64,000 nt of DNA from Citrobacter telavivensis. GTDB lineage: Bacteria; Pseudomonadota; Gammaproteobacteria; Enterobacterales; Enterobacteriaceae. The stretch is taken from positions 3,038,001 through 3,102,000 of the forward strand of contig CP045205.1 of the NCBI GenBank assembly GCA_009363175.1. Reading direction: 5' to 3'. The translations under genes were made by a program, and so were the position numbers. Shown piece by piece: positions 17,271 to 25,018 of this stretch (its first letter is position 1; every line of letters starts with the position of its first letter). A model generated the notes under the pieces. It had not been told where the DNA came from. It worked only from the letters and a program-made list of their open reading frames with translations, and ran no database searches.

Positions 17271-18272
17271 TTAGCGCTTAATGAACTTATCAAGGGTACG
17301 GATAAGCTGCGTCACAAAGCCGTATTCGTTGTCGTACCAGGCCACCGTTTTCACCAGTTGCAGATCCCCCACCTCGGTGATTTCAGTCTGGGTGGCATCA
17401 AACACGGAACCAAAATGGGAGCCGATGACGTCAGAGGAGACAATTTCTTCATCGGTGTAACCAAAAGATTCATTGTTTTTCGTCGCTTTTTTCAGTGCGT
17501 TGTTAACCTCTTCCGCCGTCACTTTTTTAGCCAGAATCGACACCAGCTCGGTGACGGAACCGGTTTTCACCGGAACGCGCTGTGCATGGCCCTTCAGCTT
17601 GCCGCTGAGATCCGGGATAACGAGACCGATCGCTTTCGCCGCCCCCGTGGTATGCGGGATGATGTTTTCGGCTGCCGCACGCGAGGCGCGCAGATCCTTC
17701 CCTCGCGGGCCATCGACCAGCGACTGCGTGCCGGTGTAAGCGTGAATCGTGGTCATGGTGCCCACCTTAATACCAAAGTTGTCGTGCAGGGCTTTGGCCA
17801 TCGGCGCCAGGCAGTTGGTGGTACAGGAGGCCACCGAAACAATTACATCACTGGCATTCAGCGTGTCATCGTTAACGTTGAAGACGATGGTCTTCATGTC
17901 GCCTGCAGGCGCGGAGATCAGCACTTTTTTCGCACCAGCATCGATGTGTGCCTGAGATTTCTCGGTAGAGGTATAAAAGCCGGTGCATTCAATGATGACT
18001 TCCGCACCTTTGGCTTTCCACGGGATATTTTTAGCGTCTTTCTCTGCATAAACCGCGATCGTTTTCCCGTCAACAATCAGCGCGTCTTCCGTAAAATCAA
18101 CGCTCCAGGGGAACGGGCCGTAGTTTGAGTCATGCTTAAGCAGATAGGCGAGGATTTTAGGGGAGGTGAGGTCGTTGATTGCGACCACATCAACATCGCT
18201 TTTGACTTCCAGTAACCGACGCAACACCAGACGACCAATACGACCAAAACCGTTAATGCCAATTTTACTCAT
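17271..18272 (-). CDS. gapC: GapC, NAD-dependent glyceraldehyde-3-phosphate dehydrogenase (intact)
   Basis: A complete 333-residue GAPDH. The N-terminal Rossmann motif is INGFGRIGR, the catalytic Cys lies in SCTTNCLAP near residue 150, and the C-terminal domain ends in AWYDNEYGFVTQLIRT. It lies next to cybB in the position of E. coli gapC, which in K-12 is split by frameshifts. Here the frame is unbroken and all catalytic parts are present, so it is probably a working second GAPDH beside GapA. The start MSKIGING follows AGGAGTTAATC. Its role may be environmental or secreted GAPDH activity; this is not shown by the sequence. Confidence 0.95.
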   Translation of the reverse strand: MSKIGINGFGRIGRLVLRRLLEVKSDVDVVAINDLTSPKILAYLLKHDSNYGPFPWSVDFTEDALIVDGKTIAVYAEKDAKNIPWKAKGAEVIIECTGFYTSTEKSQAHIDAGAKKVLISAPAGDMKTIVFNVNDDTLNASDVIVSVASCTTNCLAPMAKALHDNFGIKVGTMTTIHAYTGTQSLVDGPRGKDLRASRAAAENIIPHTTGAAKAIGLVIPDLSGKLKGHAQRVPVKTGSVTELVSILAKKVTAEEVNNALKKATKNNESFGYTDEEIVSSDVIGSHFGSVFDATQTEITEVGDLQLVKTVAWYDNEYGFVTQLIRTLDKFIKR

Positions 18273-18460
18273 GATTAACTCCTGTGAGGTTGTCGCGGAC
18301 ATTCTTTTTTCCCTACCAGGCATAGTCCAGTATGGCGGGGTGAGCAATCGCACTTCTTGCCGTTGAGCCTAACTGACTGATAAGCAGTGAAGAAAAATTA
18401 ATGAATTTTTAACAAAAGCTCGCTATGTTGTCGCTTTATTGTTTTTACTCAGGAAGTGTT

Positions 18461-18988
18461 ATGGGCAATAAGTACTCAAGCCTGCAGATTGGCATCCACT
18501 GGCTGGTCTTTTTACTGGTGATTGTGGCCTACTGTGCGATGGAATTCCGCGGCTTTTTCCCGCGCAGCGACCGTCCCGTCATTAACATGATTCACGTTTC
18601 TTGCGGGATAGCCATTCTGGTTCTGATGGTTGCGCGTTTGCTGATCAGACTGAAATATCCGGCTCCAGCCATCGTGCCGAAACCTAAACCGATGATCACC
18701 GGACTGGCACATCTGGGGCACCTGGTGATTTATCTGTTGTTTATTGCACTGCCATTGATCGGCCTGGTGATGATGTACAACCGCGGGAATCCATGGTTGG
18801 CCTTTGGTCTGGTGATGCCGTACGCGGCAGAAGGCAATTTCGAACTGGTGGATACGCTGAAGTCCTGGCATATCACGCTGGCGAATCTCGGCTATTTTGT
18901 CATTGCGCTACATGCCGCCGCCGCGCTGATGCACCATTATTTCTGGAAGGATAATACGCTGCTGCGGATGATGCCGCGTAAGCGATAA
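18461..18988 (+). CDS. cybB: CybB, cytochrome b561
   Basis: A 175-residue di-haem membrane protein with four transmembrane segments. Conserved His residues are visible in GIHWLVFLL, MIHVSCG, LAHLGHLVIY and ALHAAAALMHHYFW. E. coli CybB acts as a superoxide:ubiquinone oxidoreductase in the inner membrane. The start at 18461 follows AGGAAGTGTT and gives MGNKYSSLQ; a longer in-frame start at 18425 lacks a ribosome site. In K-12 ydcA and hokB/mokB follow, but here a cold-shock cluster takes their place. Confidence 0.95.
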   Translation: MGNKYSSLQIGIHWLVFLLVIVAYCAMEFRGFFPRSDRPVINMIHVSCGIAILVLMVARLLIRLKYPAPAIVPKPKPMITGLAHLGHLVIYLLFIALPLIGLVMMYNRGNPWLAFGLVMPYAAEGNFELVDTLKSWHITLANLGYFVIALHAAAALMHHYFWKDNTLLRMMPRKR

Positions 18989-19096
18989 GGTGATTTTCGC
19001 CCGGTGCGGGGAGACCCTCCACACCGGGTGCTACTGATGACCCTGGTACTAAGCCGCCAGTTGCGAGGGCATCAGAAATAAAAGTGTCATTATAGG

Positions 19097-19309
19097 TCAT
19101 GAAAAATAAACATTCGCTGCTGATGGCCCACGCAGACCATTTATCCGACAAAACTCAACGCGTAGCCCAGGGGTAAGTTTTTCTGAATCGCGGAGGTTTA
19201 GTGCTGAAATGTGAAGCTGAACATCTATACGGCCATCGGAGGGGGTGATAAGACCTTTGCCACTTTTGTAGTCAAAGGTTTTGACAATTCCTGTCATTTT
19301 ACGGGACAA
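19097..19309 (-). CDS. cspF: CspF-like divergent cold-shock-domain protein (TTG start)
   Basis: A 70-residue cold-shock-domain protein closest to E. coli CspF (ends GPSAANVYFS). The RNA-binding motifs are degenerate: RNP1 reads KSGKGLIT where active Csps have KGFGFI, and RNP2 reads VQLHI in place of VFVHF, so most stacking aromatics are gone. Codon 1 is TTG, six bases after AAGGA; the next ATG (19297) would remove the conserved MSRK and sits too far from the ribosome site. It is divergent from cspB, the same arrangement as cspF/cspB and cspH/cspG in E. coli. Confidence 0.87.
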   Translation of the reverse strand: MSRKMTGIVKTFDYKSGKGLITPSDGRIDVQLHISALNLRDSEKLTPGLRVEFCRINGLRGPSAANVYFS

Positions 19310-19397
19310 ACAAATTCCTTAATACTGATAACCCGGTGCACTATACAGACGATTTGAAAGAAAGCCAGCGTTTTCTTGTGGGTATAAAGGAGTCCGG

Positions 19398-19421
19398 ATG
19401 GCTAAAATAAACATTGATTAA
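19398..19421 (+). other. Seven-codon mini-ORF with strong ribosome site
   Basis: AAAGGAG is followed, seven bases on, by ATG and the frame MAKINID then TAA. MAKI- is the opening of CspC-type proteins, so this may be the worn stump of another csp gene, or a leader peptide. It lies upstream of the expected cspB transcript start. No function is claimed. Confidence 0.3.
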
Positions 19422-19450
19422 TTGGTATGACCGTGCGTTAATGGCGACGT

Positions 19451-19608
19451 CGGTTTGAAGAACAGACGATATACAAAGTAGTTTACTAAAGCAGTTCTCA
19501 TTTCAGGTGTTATTCACTTATTCCTTCTTTGAGTCTCTCCAATAAGTACTAAGTAATTTCTGTAATAAAAACCATCTAAGCCGAAAGGCTCAATTTAAGG
19601 AATATAAA
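19451..19608 (+). promoter_or_regulatory. cspB long 5' UTR with cold box and upstream box
   Basis: The segment CGGTTTGAAGAACAGAC (19451-19467) matches the cold box at the 5' end of cspA-family mRNAs. GCCGAAAGGCTCAA (19580-19593) matches the upstream box just before the start codon. Together they define a leader of about 158 bases that in E. coli controls mRNA stability and translation at low temperature. The transcript start is therefore placed near 19450. This strongly indicates a cold-inducible cspB. Confidence 0.8.
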
Positions 19609-19824
19609 ATGTCAAATAAAATGACTGGTTTAGTAAAATGGTTTAATGCTGATAAAGGTTTCGGTTTCATTACTCCTGCTGACGGTAGCAAAGATGTTTT
19701 TGTGCATTTCTCAGCTATTCAGAATGATAATTACCGTACCCTGTTTGAAGGACAGAAAGTCACATTCTCAATAGAGGATGGCGCTAAAGGTCCTGCGGCA
19801 GCGAATGTCGTTACTACAGAGTAA
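19609..19824 (+). CDS. cspB: CspB, cold-shock protein
   Basis: A 71-residue cold-shock-domain protein, nearly identical to E. coli CspB (MSNKMTGLVKWFNADKGFGF). RNP1 (KGFGFITP) and RNP2 (VFVHFSAI) are complete, so it should bind single-stranded RNA and DNA and act as an RNA chaperone during cold adaptation. It carries a full cold-box leader and an intrinsic terminator. In K-12 cspB and cspF are carried by the Qin prophage; here no phage genes surround them. Confidence 0.93.
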   Translation: MSNKMTGLVKWFNADKGFGFITPADGSKDVFVHFSAIQNDNYRTLFEGQKVTFSIEDGAKGPAAANVVTTE

Positions 19825-19942
19825 AATCCAACGCTTTGTCTGTATGCGATAACGAAGAAGGCTATTGCCTGAGTAGACATATCGACAGAGTGGGTAGGGG
19901 CTGGCTTTCCCCAAAAGCATCACAATTTAAATTAAGCACATC

Positions 19943-19965
19943 AAACCCGCAATTGCGGGTTTTTT
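19943..19965 (+). terminator. Intrinsic terminator of cspB
   Basis: AAACCCGC-AATT-GCGGGTTT with a run of six T residues follows cspB after about 120 bases. This is a textbook rho-independent terminator. Confidence 0.88.
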
Positions 19966-20031
19966 ATTATATCAATTGACTAATGATATATATTTTTTGC
20001 TATTACATGCGCTCGGGGAGGATCAAAACAC

Positions 20032-20202
20032 TCAGGCAACGGCTTTGAGATTTGTCTGGAAAACTTTATTGCAATGAGGGCAAATCAAAAGAGCACCTTT
20101 TTGTACTCTTGAAAAACTGTGTTGAGATTCTTTGGCGCAGTTTGGGCAGGAACAGTTGACAAGATAATTGCGACGTGATTTTGAGTCTTTACGTTCTGAC
20201 AT
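20032..20202 (-). CDS. ynfU: YnfU-family small zinc-binding protein
   Basis: A 56-residue basic protein with two CxxC pairs (CPNC near residue 19 and CPHC near residue 41, plus CSC just before the first), a zinc-ribbon pattern. It resembles E. coli YnfU, a small protein reported among cold-induced genes near cspB. ATG lies five bases after AGGAAAAGC. No function is known. Its place beside cspF/cspB, as in the Qin region of K-12, supports a role in cold adaptation. Confidence 0.82.
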   Translation of the reverse strand: MSERKDSKSRRNYLVNCSCPNCAKESQHSFSRVQKGALLICPHCNKVFQTNLKAVA

Positions 20203-20601
20203 AGGCTTTTCCTGTATGAATGGACATCAATAATACACCAAATAACAAAAAAAATCTCATGTTTATTTTGATAAGCATAAATTCCGCGTACCCGAAATGT
20301 TTATTTAGAACACTTTTATGTCAGGCTCCGGGAATTACCTCCTTTCACATTTAAAAAACGGAAACCGGATACGCCCAGCGCATCCGGGTTATCGGAGGTG
20401 ATAGGGCTAAATGCATGCACGACAAAGAGAGTATTGCCAGGATTATCCTGGACCGCCGTCCTTGTACTTGCAGCCGGGGAGGTGGGGCGTGTTTCGGGAG
20501 CACCAAAAAGACGGTGTATGTTTACATGTGTACTTCAATACAATCCTGTAACATACTGATTTTGATAAAATATTATATTTCACAAATTGTTAATATTTAT
20601 G
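20203..20601. other. ynfU-frmR intergenic region
   Basis: About 400 bases without a convincing gene. The plus strand has a 46-codon frame from ATG 20411 after GGAGGTGATAGGG and another frame from 20415 that runs into frmR; neither resembles a known protein. The minus strand has a stem at 20365-20387 (CCGGAT...ATCCGG with an inner CGC/GCG pair) followed by TTTCCGTTTTTT, a good terminator with no gene in front of it. A perfect TATAAT on the minus strand lies at 20572-20577. Confidence 0.5.
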
Positions 20602-20625
20602 ATAGTATACCCCCCTATAGTATAC
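20602..20625 (+). promoter_or_regulatory. FrmR operator
   Basis: A run of six C residues (20610-20615) is flanked by the AT-rich arms ATAGTATA and TATAGTAT. This is the form of the FrmR operator in E. coli and of CsoR/RcnR-family operators in general. It ends 10 bases before the frmR start, so bound FrmR would cover the promoter and ribosome site. Formaldehyde should release it. Confidence 0.88.
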
Positions 20626-20635
20626 AGGAGGGAGT

Positions 20636-20911
20636 ATGCCACATTCACCCGCAGATAAAAAACGTATTCTGACTCGCGTACGGCGCATTCGGGGGCAGGT
20701 GGATGCTCTGGAGCGTGCGCTGGAGTCCGGCGAACCTTGCCTGGCTATCCTGCAACAAATTGCCGCGGTTCGCGGCGCGTCCAATGGCTTAATGGGCGAA
20801 ATGGTTGAGATCCACCTGAAGGATGAACTGGTGAGTGGTGAAACCACGTCTGACCAGCGCGCCGTGCGCATGGCTGAAATCGGCCACCTTCTTCGCGCTT
20901 ATCTAAAATAA
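20636..20911 (+). CDS. frmR: FrmR, formaldehyde-sensing repressor
   Basis: A 91-residue all-helical CsoR/RcnR-family repressor. Pro2 and Cys35 are both present; in E. coli FrmR formaldehyde links these two residues between subunits and frees the operator. The sequence (MPHSPADKKRILTRVRRIRG) follows E. coli FrmR. The start is preceded by GGAGGGAGT and lies just downstream of the C-tract operator, so the gene is autoregulated. frmA follows after 32 bases in the same operon. Confidence 0.96.
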   Translation: MPHSPADKKRILTRVRRIRGQVDALERALESGEPCLAILQQIAAVRGASNGLMGEMVEIHLKDELVSGETTSDQRAVRMAEIGHLLRAYLK

Positions 20912-20943
20912 ACCTATCACCTCGCAATAAAGGGAAGAGACAG

Positions 20944-22062
20944 ATGAAATCACGTGCAGCAGTCGCGTTTGGCCCCGGCCAGCCGCTTAAAATTGTTGAG
21001 ATTGACGTCGCACCGCCGAAAAAAGGCGAAGTGCTGGTCAGGATCACCCACACCGGGGTGTGTCACACTGACGCGTTTACGCTTTCTGGCGACGATCCGG
21101 AAGGGGTATTCCCGGCGGTTCTGGGACATGAAGGCGGTGGTGTGGTGGTCGAGGTCGGCGAAGGCGTTACCAGCCTGAAACCGGGCGACCATGTCATCCC
21201 GCTGTATACCGCCGAATGCGGCGAGTGCAAATTCTGTAAATCCGGGAAAACCAACCTCTGTCAGGCCGTGCGTGCCACCCAGGGGAAAGGCCTGATGCCG
21301 GATGGCACCACCCGTTTTTCTTATAACGGCGAACCTATCTATCACTATATGGGGACCAGTACCTTCAGCGAATACACCGTGTGTGCGGAGATCTCACTGG
21401 CAAAAGTCAACCCGCAAGCACCGCTGGACAAGGTCTGTCTGCTGGGCTGCGGTGTGACAACAGGTATTGGTGCCGTGCATAACACCGCGAAAGTCAAAGA
21501 GGGCGACACCGTTGCCGTGTTTGGCCTTGGCGGAATTGGTTTGGCGGTGATTCAGGGCGCCGTGCAGGCGAAAGCCGGACGTATTATTGCCGTCGATACC
21601 AACCCGGAAAAATTCAAACTGGCGGCTGAAATGGGGGCAACCGACTTCATCAACCCGAAAGACGATGACAAACCGATCCAGGAGGTGATTGTTGAACTCA
21701 CCGATGGCGGCGTCGACTTTAGCTTCGAATGTATTGGTAATGTGAACGTGATGCGTGCGGCGCTGGAATGTTGTCACAAAGGGTGGGGCGAGAGCATCAT
21801 CATTGGTGTTGCCGGCGCGGGTCAGGAAATTAAAACCCGTCCGTTCCAGTTGGTGACTGGCCGTGTCTGGCGTGGTTCCGCATTTGGTGGCGTAAAAGGG
21901 CGTACCCAGTTACCCGGGATGGTGGAAGACGCGATGACCGGGAAAATCCAGTTGGATCCGTTCATTACCCACCGCCTGCCGCTGGATCAAATCAACGACG
22001 CGTTTGACCTGATGCACGAAGGTAAATCCATCCGTACCGTTATCCATTTCGGCGATAACTGA
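20944..22062 (+). CDS. frmA: FrmA, S-(hydroxymethyl)glutathione dehydrogenase
   Basis: A 372-residue class III alcohol dehydrogenase. Catalytic zinc ligands lie in GVCHTDAFT and GHEGGGVV; the structural zinc site is the four-Cys cluster CGECKFCKSGKTNLC; the NAD fold carries GLGGIGLAV. It oxidises the glutathione-formaldehyde adduct to S-formylglutathione and can reduce S-nitrosoglutathione. The usual third gene, frmB (S-formylglutathione hydrolase), does not follow; trg does. Formate release must then depend on a hydrolase elsewhere, such as a YeiG homologue. Confidence 0.97.
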   Translation: MKSRAAVAFGPGQPLKIVEIDVAPPKKGEVLVRITHTGVCHTDAFTLSGDDPEGVFPAVLGHEGGGVVVEVGEGVTSLKPGDHVIPLYTAECGECKFCKSGKTNLCQAVRATQGKGLMPDGTTRFSYNGEPIYHYMGTSTFSEYTVCAEISLAKVNPQAPLDKVCLLGCGVTTGIGAVHNTAKVKEGDTVAVFGLGGIGLAVIQGAVQAKAGRIIAVDTNPEKFKLAAEMGATDFINPKDDDKPIQEVIVELTDGGVDFSFECIGNVNVMRAALECCHKGWGESIIIGVAGAGQEIKTRPFQLVTGRVWRGSAFGGVKGRTQLPGMVEDAMTGKIQLDPFITHRLPLDQINDAFDLMHEGKSIRTVIHFGDN

Positions 22063-22068
22063 TTCATC

Positions 22069-22105
22069 CGCCAGCGGAAATCTCCGCTGGCGCTCTCCTG
22101 TTTTT
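22069..22105 (+). terminator. Intrinsic terminator of frmRA
   Basis: GCCAGCGGA-AATC-TCCGCTGGC is a perfect 9-bp stem just after frmA, with TTTTT nine bases further on. Confidence 0.7.
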
Positions 22106-22150
22106 AACATAAATGTTGTCAAACTGTGACGAAATCGGCGCTTTTCCCGG

Positions 22151-22177
22151 TAAGTAAACCTCGCGGAATGCCGATGA
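22151..22177 (+). promoter_or_regulatory. Sigma-28 (FliA) promoter of trg
   Basis: TAAG, then 15 bases, then GCCGATGA. Each element differs by one base from the flagellar consensus TAAA-N15-GCCGATAA. It lies about 50 bases before the trg start, as expected for a chemoreceptor gene of the flagellar regulon. Confidence 0.8.
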
Positions 22178-22228
22178 CTATCTAACGGGCGCGTATTACG
22201 CATTAATCCTACAAGAGAGTCGACGGTC

Positions 22229-23917
22229 ATGGACAACACAACATCGATGCAAGCACCACATAAGCTGGGCTTTTTGCATCACATCAGGCTGGTTCCGCTG
22301 TTTTCCTCCATTCTCGGTGGCATCCTTTTACTGTTCGCGCTGAGCTCAGGTCTGGCGGGCTACTTTCTCATGCAGGCTGACCGCGATCAGCGGGACGTGA
22401 CGGATGAGATCCAGGTTCGCATGGGATTATCGAACAGCTCGAACCACCTGCGTACCGCGCGAATCAACATGATTCATGCAGGCGCTGCCAGTCGGATTGC
22501 TGAAATGGATGACATGAAGGCCAACATTGCCGCAGCGGAAAAGCGTATCAAGCAATCTGAGGAAGGATTTAACGTTTACATGGCGCGCAAGGTGAAAACC
22601 CCTGCGGATGAGGCGTTGGATGGCGAGCTGGAGAGTAGCTTCAAAGCCTATGTTGCAGGGATGCAACCGATGCTCAAGTACGCCAAAAACGGCATGTTTG
22701 AAGCGATCATCAACCACGAGAGCGAACACGCAAGACAACTGGATGACAGTTACAACAAAGTCTTACTGAAGGCGATCGAACTGCGCATGGCACGTGCTAA
22801 CCAGTTAAGTGAGCAGGCGCATCAGCGCACACAACTGGGGATGATGTTCATGATAGGTGCCTTTGGTCTGGCGCTGCTGCTGACGCTGATGACGTTTATT
22901 GTTCTGCGTCGTACCGTCATTCAACCTTTGCAGCATGCCGCGCAGCGTATTGAGCAAATTGCCGCTGGCGATCTGACCATGCAGGATGAACCGACCGGGC
23001 GCAGCGAGATTGGGCGTCTGAGTCGCCACCTGCAACAAATGCAGCGTTCGCTGGTGCAAACGGTCGGATCCGTGCGTCAGGGCGCAGAAGAGATTTACCG
23101 AGGCACCAGCGAAATCTCGGCGGGCAATACCGACTTGTCTTCACGCACCGAGGAGCAGGCTGCGGCGATCGAGCAAACGGCAGCCAGTATGGAAGAGTTG
23201 ACCGCAACGGTGAAGCAAAACGCCGATAACGCGCACCACGCCAGCAAACTGGCGGAAGATGCGTCCGGTAAAGCCAGTCGTGGCGGACAGATGGTCTCCG
23301 GCGTGGTCCAGACGATGGGTAATATTTCGACCAGTTCGAAGAAAATCTCTGAGATCACCGCGGTCATTAACAGCATTGCCTTCCAGACCAATATTCTGGC
23401 GCTGAACGCCGCAGTAGAGGCCGCGCGTGCCGGTGAGCAAGGGCGTGGATTCGCCGTGGTCGCCAGTGAGGTCCGTACGCTGGCCAGCCGCAGCGCCCAG
23501 GCGGCGAAAGAGATTGAAGGGCTGATCAGCGAGTCAGTCCGGCTGATCGATCAGGGTTCCGGTGAAGTGGTCGCGGCGGGTAATACCATGACCGACATTG
23601 TGGAGGCGGTTAAACGCGTCACCGATATCATGCTGGAAATCGCGGCGGCGTCGGACGAACAGAGCCGTGGGATAGTCCAGGTTAGCCAGGCTATCTCAGA
23701 GATGGATAAAGTGACACAGCAGAACGCCTCGCTAGTGGAAGAGGCCTCTGCGGCGGCGGCATCGCTGGAAGAGCAGGCCGCGCATCTGACGGAGGCGGTG
23801 GGTACGTTTCGCTTGCAGGGGGGACGCTCGGGTAAACGCGTGTCGACAACAAAGACGCCCGTTCAGCCTTTAGCGCAGCCGGTTACCGATCGTGGGGATA
23901 ACTGGGAAACCTTCTAA
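22229..23917 (+). CDS. trg: Trg, ribose/galactose chemoreceptor
   Basis: A 562-residue methyl-accepting chemotaxis protein: TM1 at about residues 27-50, a periplasmic four-helix ligand domain, TM2 at about 205-230, HAMP to about 285, methylation helices (EEQAAAIEQTAASMEELTAT) and the invariant signalling tip (QTNILALNAAVEAARAGEQG). The N-terminal and periplasmic regions follow E. coli Trg, which senses ribose- and galactose-binding proteins. The C-terminus ends in NWETF, the CheR/CheB docking pentapeptide of Tar and Tsr that E. coli Trg lacks. A sigma-28 promoter precedes it. Confidence 0.94.
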   Translation: MDNTTSMQAPHKLGFLHHIRLVPLFSSILGGILLLFALSSGLAGYFLMQADRDQRDVTDEIQVRMGLSNSSNHLRTARINMIHAGAASRIAEMDDMKANIAAAEKRIKQSEEGFNVYMARKVKTPADEALDGELESSFKAYVAGMQPMLKYAKNGMFEAIINHESEHARQLDDSYNKVLLKAIELRMARANQLSEQAHQRTQLGMMFMIGAFGLALLLTLMTFIVLRRTVIQPLQHAAQRIEQIAAGDLTMQDEPTGRSEIGRLSRHLQQMQRSLVQTVGSVRQGAEEIYRGTSEISAGNTDLSSRTEEQAAAIEQTAASMEELTATVKQNADNAHHASKLAEDASGKASRGGQMVSGVVQTMGNISTSSKKISEITAVINSIAFQTNILALNAAVEAARAGEQGRGFAVVASEVRTLASRSAQAAKEIEGLISESVRLIDQGSGEVVAAGNTMTDIVEAVKRVTDIMLEIAAASDEQSRGIVQVSQAISEMDKVTQQNASLVEEASAAAASLEEQAAHLTEAVGTFRLQGGRSGKRVSTTKTPVQPLAQPVTDRGDNWETF

Positions 23918-23969
23918 TCGCCATTGCCGGGTGTGGCGCAATAGTGCCTCATCCGGCCTGTCTGACCGG

Positions 23970-24893
23970 TTATAACGGCATCGATTTACGAATGGCGGAA
24001 ATTAAGGTCTGTGCGCCAGAGGAGAGCGGTGAATCCACGCGGGTCAGAATACCGATCGGCTCGCCAGCACCCTGTGTTGGCACCGGTAGCGAAACCAGCG
24101 TCGCCTGGCGCAAATCCTCTTTTACCGCGCCTGACGGCACAAACCAGACGTAGTCATAATCGACGGTTAACTGGCGCGACAGCGACGCGGAGAGCGTTTC
24201 AATGCAGCCGGTTGGCATCTTACAGCCCTGACTTTGCAGCAACGCCTCGGCATTCTGACGGGGGATTGTCCCTTTTGGCGAGACAACCACGGGCCAGTCC
24301 ATCACGCGACTCAGTGTCACATTTTCCTGCAGTAACGGGTGGTTGGGGCGAACGACCAGCTTTAATGACTCGAGAAACAGCAGCTCATAATTGAGGCCGC
24401 TCATCAATTCCGGATCGGACATCCGGCCAATGCCGATGTCGATCTCGCCGGATTTCAGACCCGCCAACAGCATGGTGTTGTTCATCGTCGCGACTTGCAG
24501 CGTGGTCTCTTTTTGTTGCCGATGAAACTGCCCGATGACCGACGGAAGAATACCCAGCGCGGCGGTCGGCAGAGCGCCTATTCTTACCACATCATTGTTA
24601 AGACCTTCTTTACGATTCAGCGCCTGTCCGGCGGTATTGAGCGCATCAAGCACTTTCACCGCGTGCGTTAAGAACTGCTCGCCGGGCAGCGTTAGCTGCG
24701 CGCCAAGCCGTCCGCGCTCGAAGAGGCGGGTTCCGGTCAGTTGCTCCAGTTCGTTAAGCGTCTTGGAAAGCGCAGGCTGGCTAAGGTTAAGGGTTTCTGC
24801 TGCGCGCCCCAGGGTTCCTTGTTGAGCAACAGCGACAAATGTATGAAGATGGCGCAATCGGATGCGCTGACTGAACAGACTATTTTTTTCCAT
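23970..24893 (-). CDS. ydcI: YdcI, LysR-family regulator
   Basis: A 307-residue LysR-type regulator. The N-terminal winged helix (LRHLHTFVAVAQQGTLGRAA, then LSQPALSKTLNELE) is followed by a periplasmic-binding-protein-like effector domain. The sequence is close to E. coli and Salmonella YdcI, which is linked to acid and pH stress responses. The start MEKNSLF at 24893 agrees with that family; an upstream ATG in the same frame at 24962 would add 23 unrelated residues. It is divergent from the family II pyrophosphatase gene, and pcaHG lies close by. Control of these catabolic genes by YdcI is possible but unproven. Confidence 0.93.
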   Translation of the reverse strand: MEKNSLFSQRIRLRHLHTFVAVAQQGTLGRAAETLNLSQPALSKTLNELEQLTGTRLFERGRLGAQLTLPGEQFLTHAVKVLDALNTAGQALNRKEGLNNDVVRIGALPTAALGILPSVIGQFHRQQKETTLQVATMNNTMLLAGLKSGEIDIGIGRMSDPELMSGLNYELLFLESLKLVVRPNHPLLQENVTLSRVMDWPVVVSPKGTIPRQNAEALLQSQGCKMPTGCIETLSASLSRQLTVDYDYVWFVPSGAVKEDLRQATLVSLPVPTQGAGEPIGILTRVDSPLSSGAQTLISAIRKSMPL

Positions 24894-25018
24894 AAGCGAT
24901 GTTAAGAACAGAGCGGTGCCGGTGACAAGTAAAGTTGTTTGTTTTTGATAACTTGATTGCAAAATATTATTAACATTTAACTTATTTAAGTAACAGCACT
25001 TTCTCTTCGGAGGCGAAA

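Noticed and set aside
18989..19096. A hokB/sokB or RydC gene in the K-12 position after cybB
   Set aside because: I looked for the Hok peptide and for the RydC sequence as recalled. Only a stem CCCGGTG/CACCGGG was found, without a matching gene.
20415..20672. Open frame running into frmR
   Set aside because: It passes through the FrmR operator and into frmR in another frame, and has no recognisable relative.
24894..24962. Longer start for ydcI at 24962
   Set aside because: The shorter form MEKNSLF agrees with the family; the extension is in AT-rich promoter sequence.
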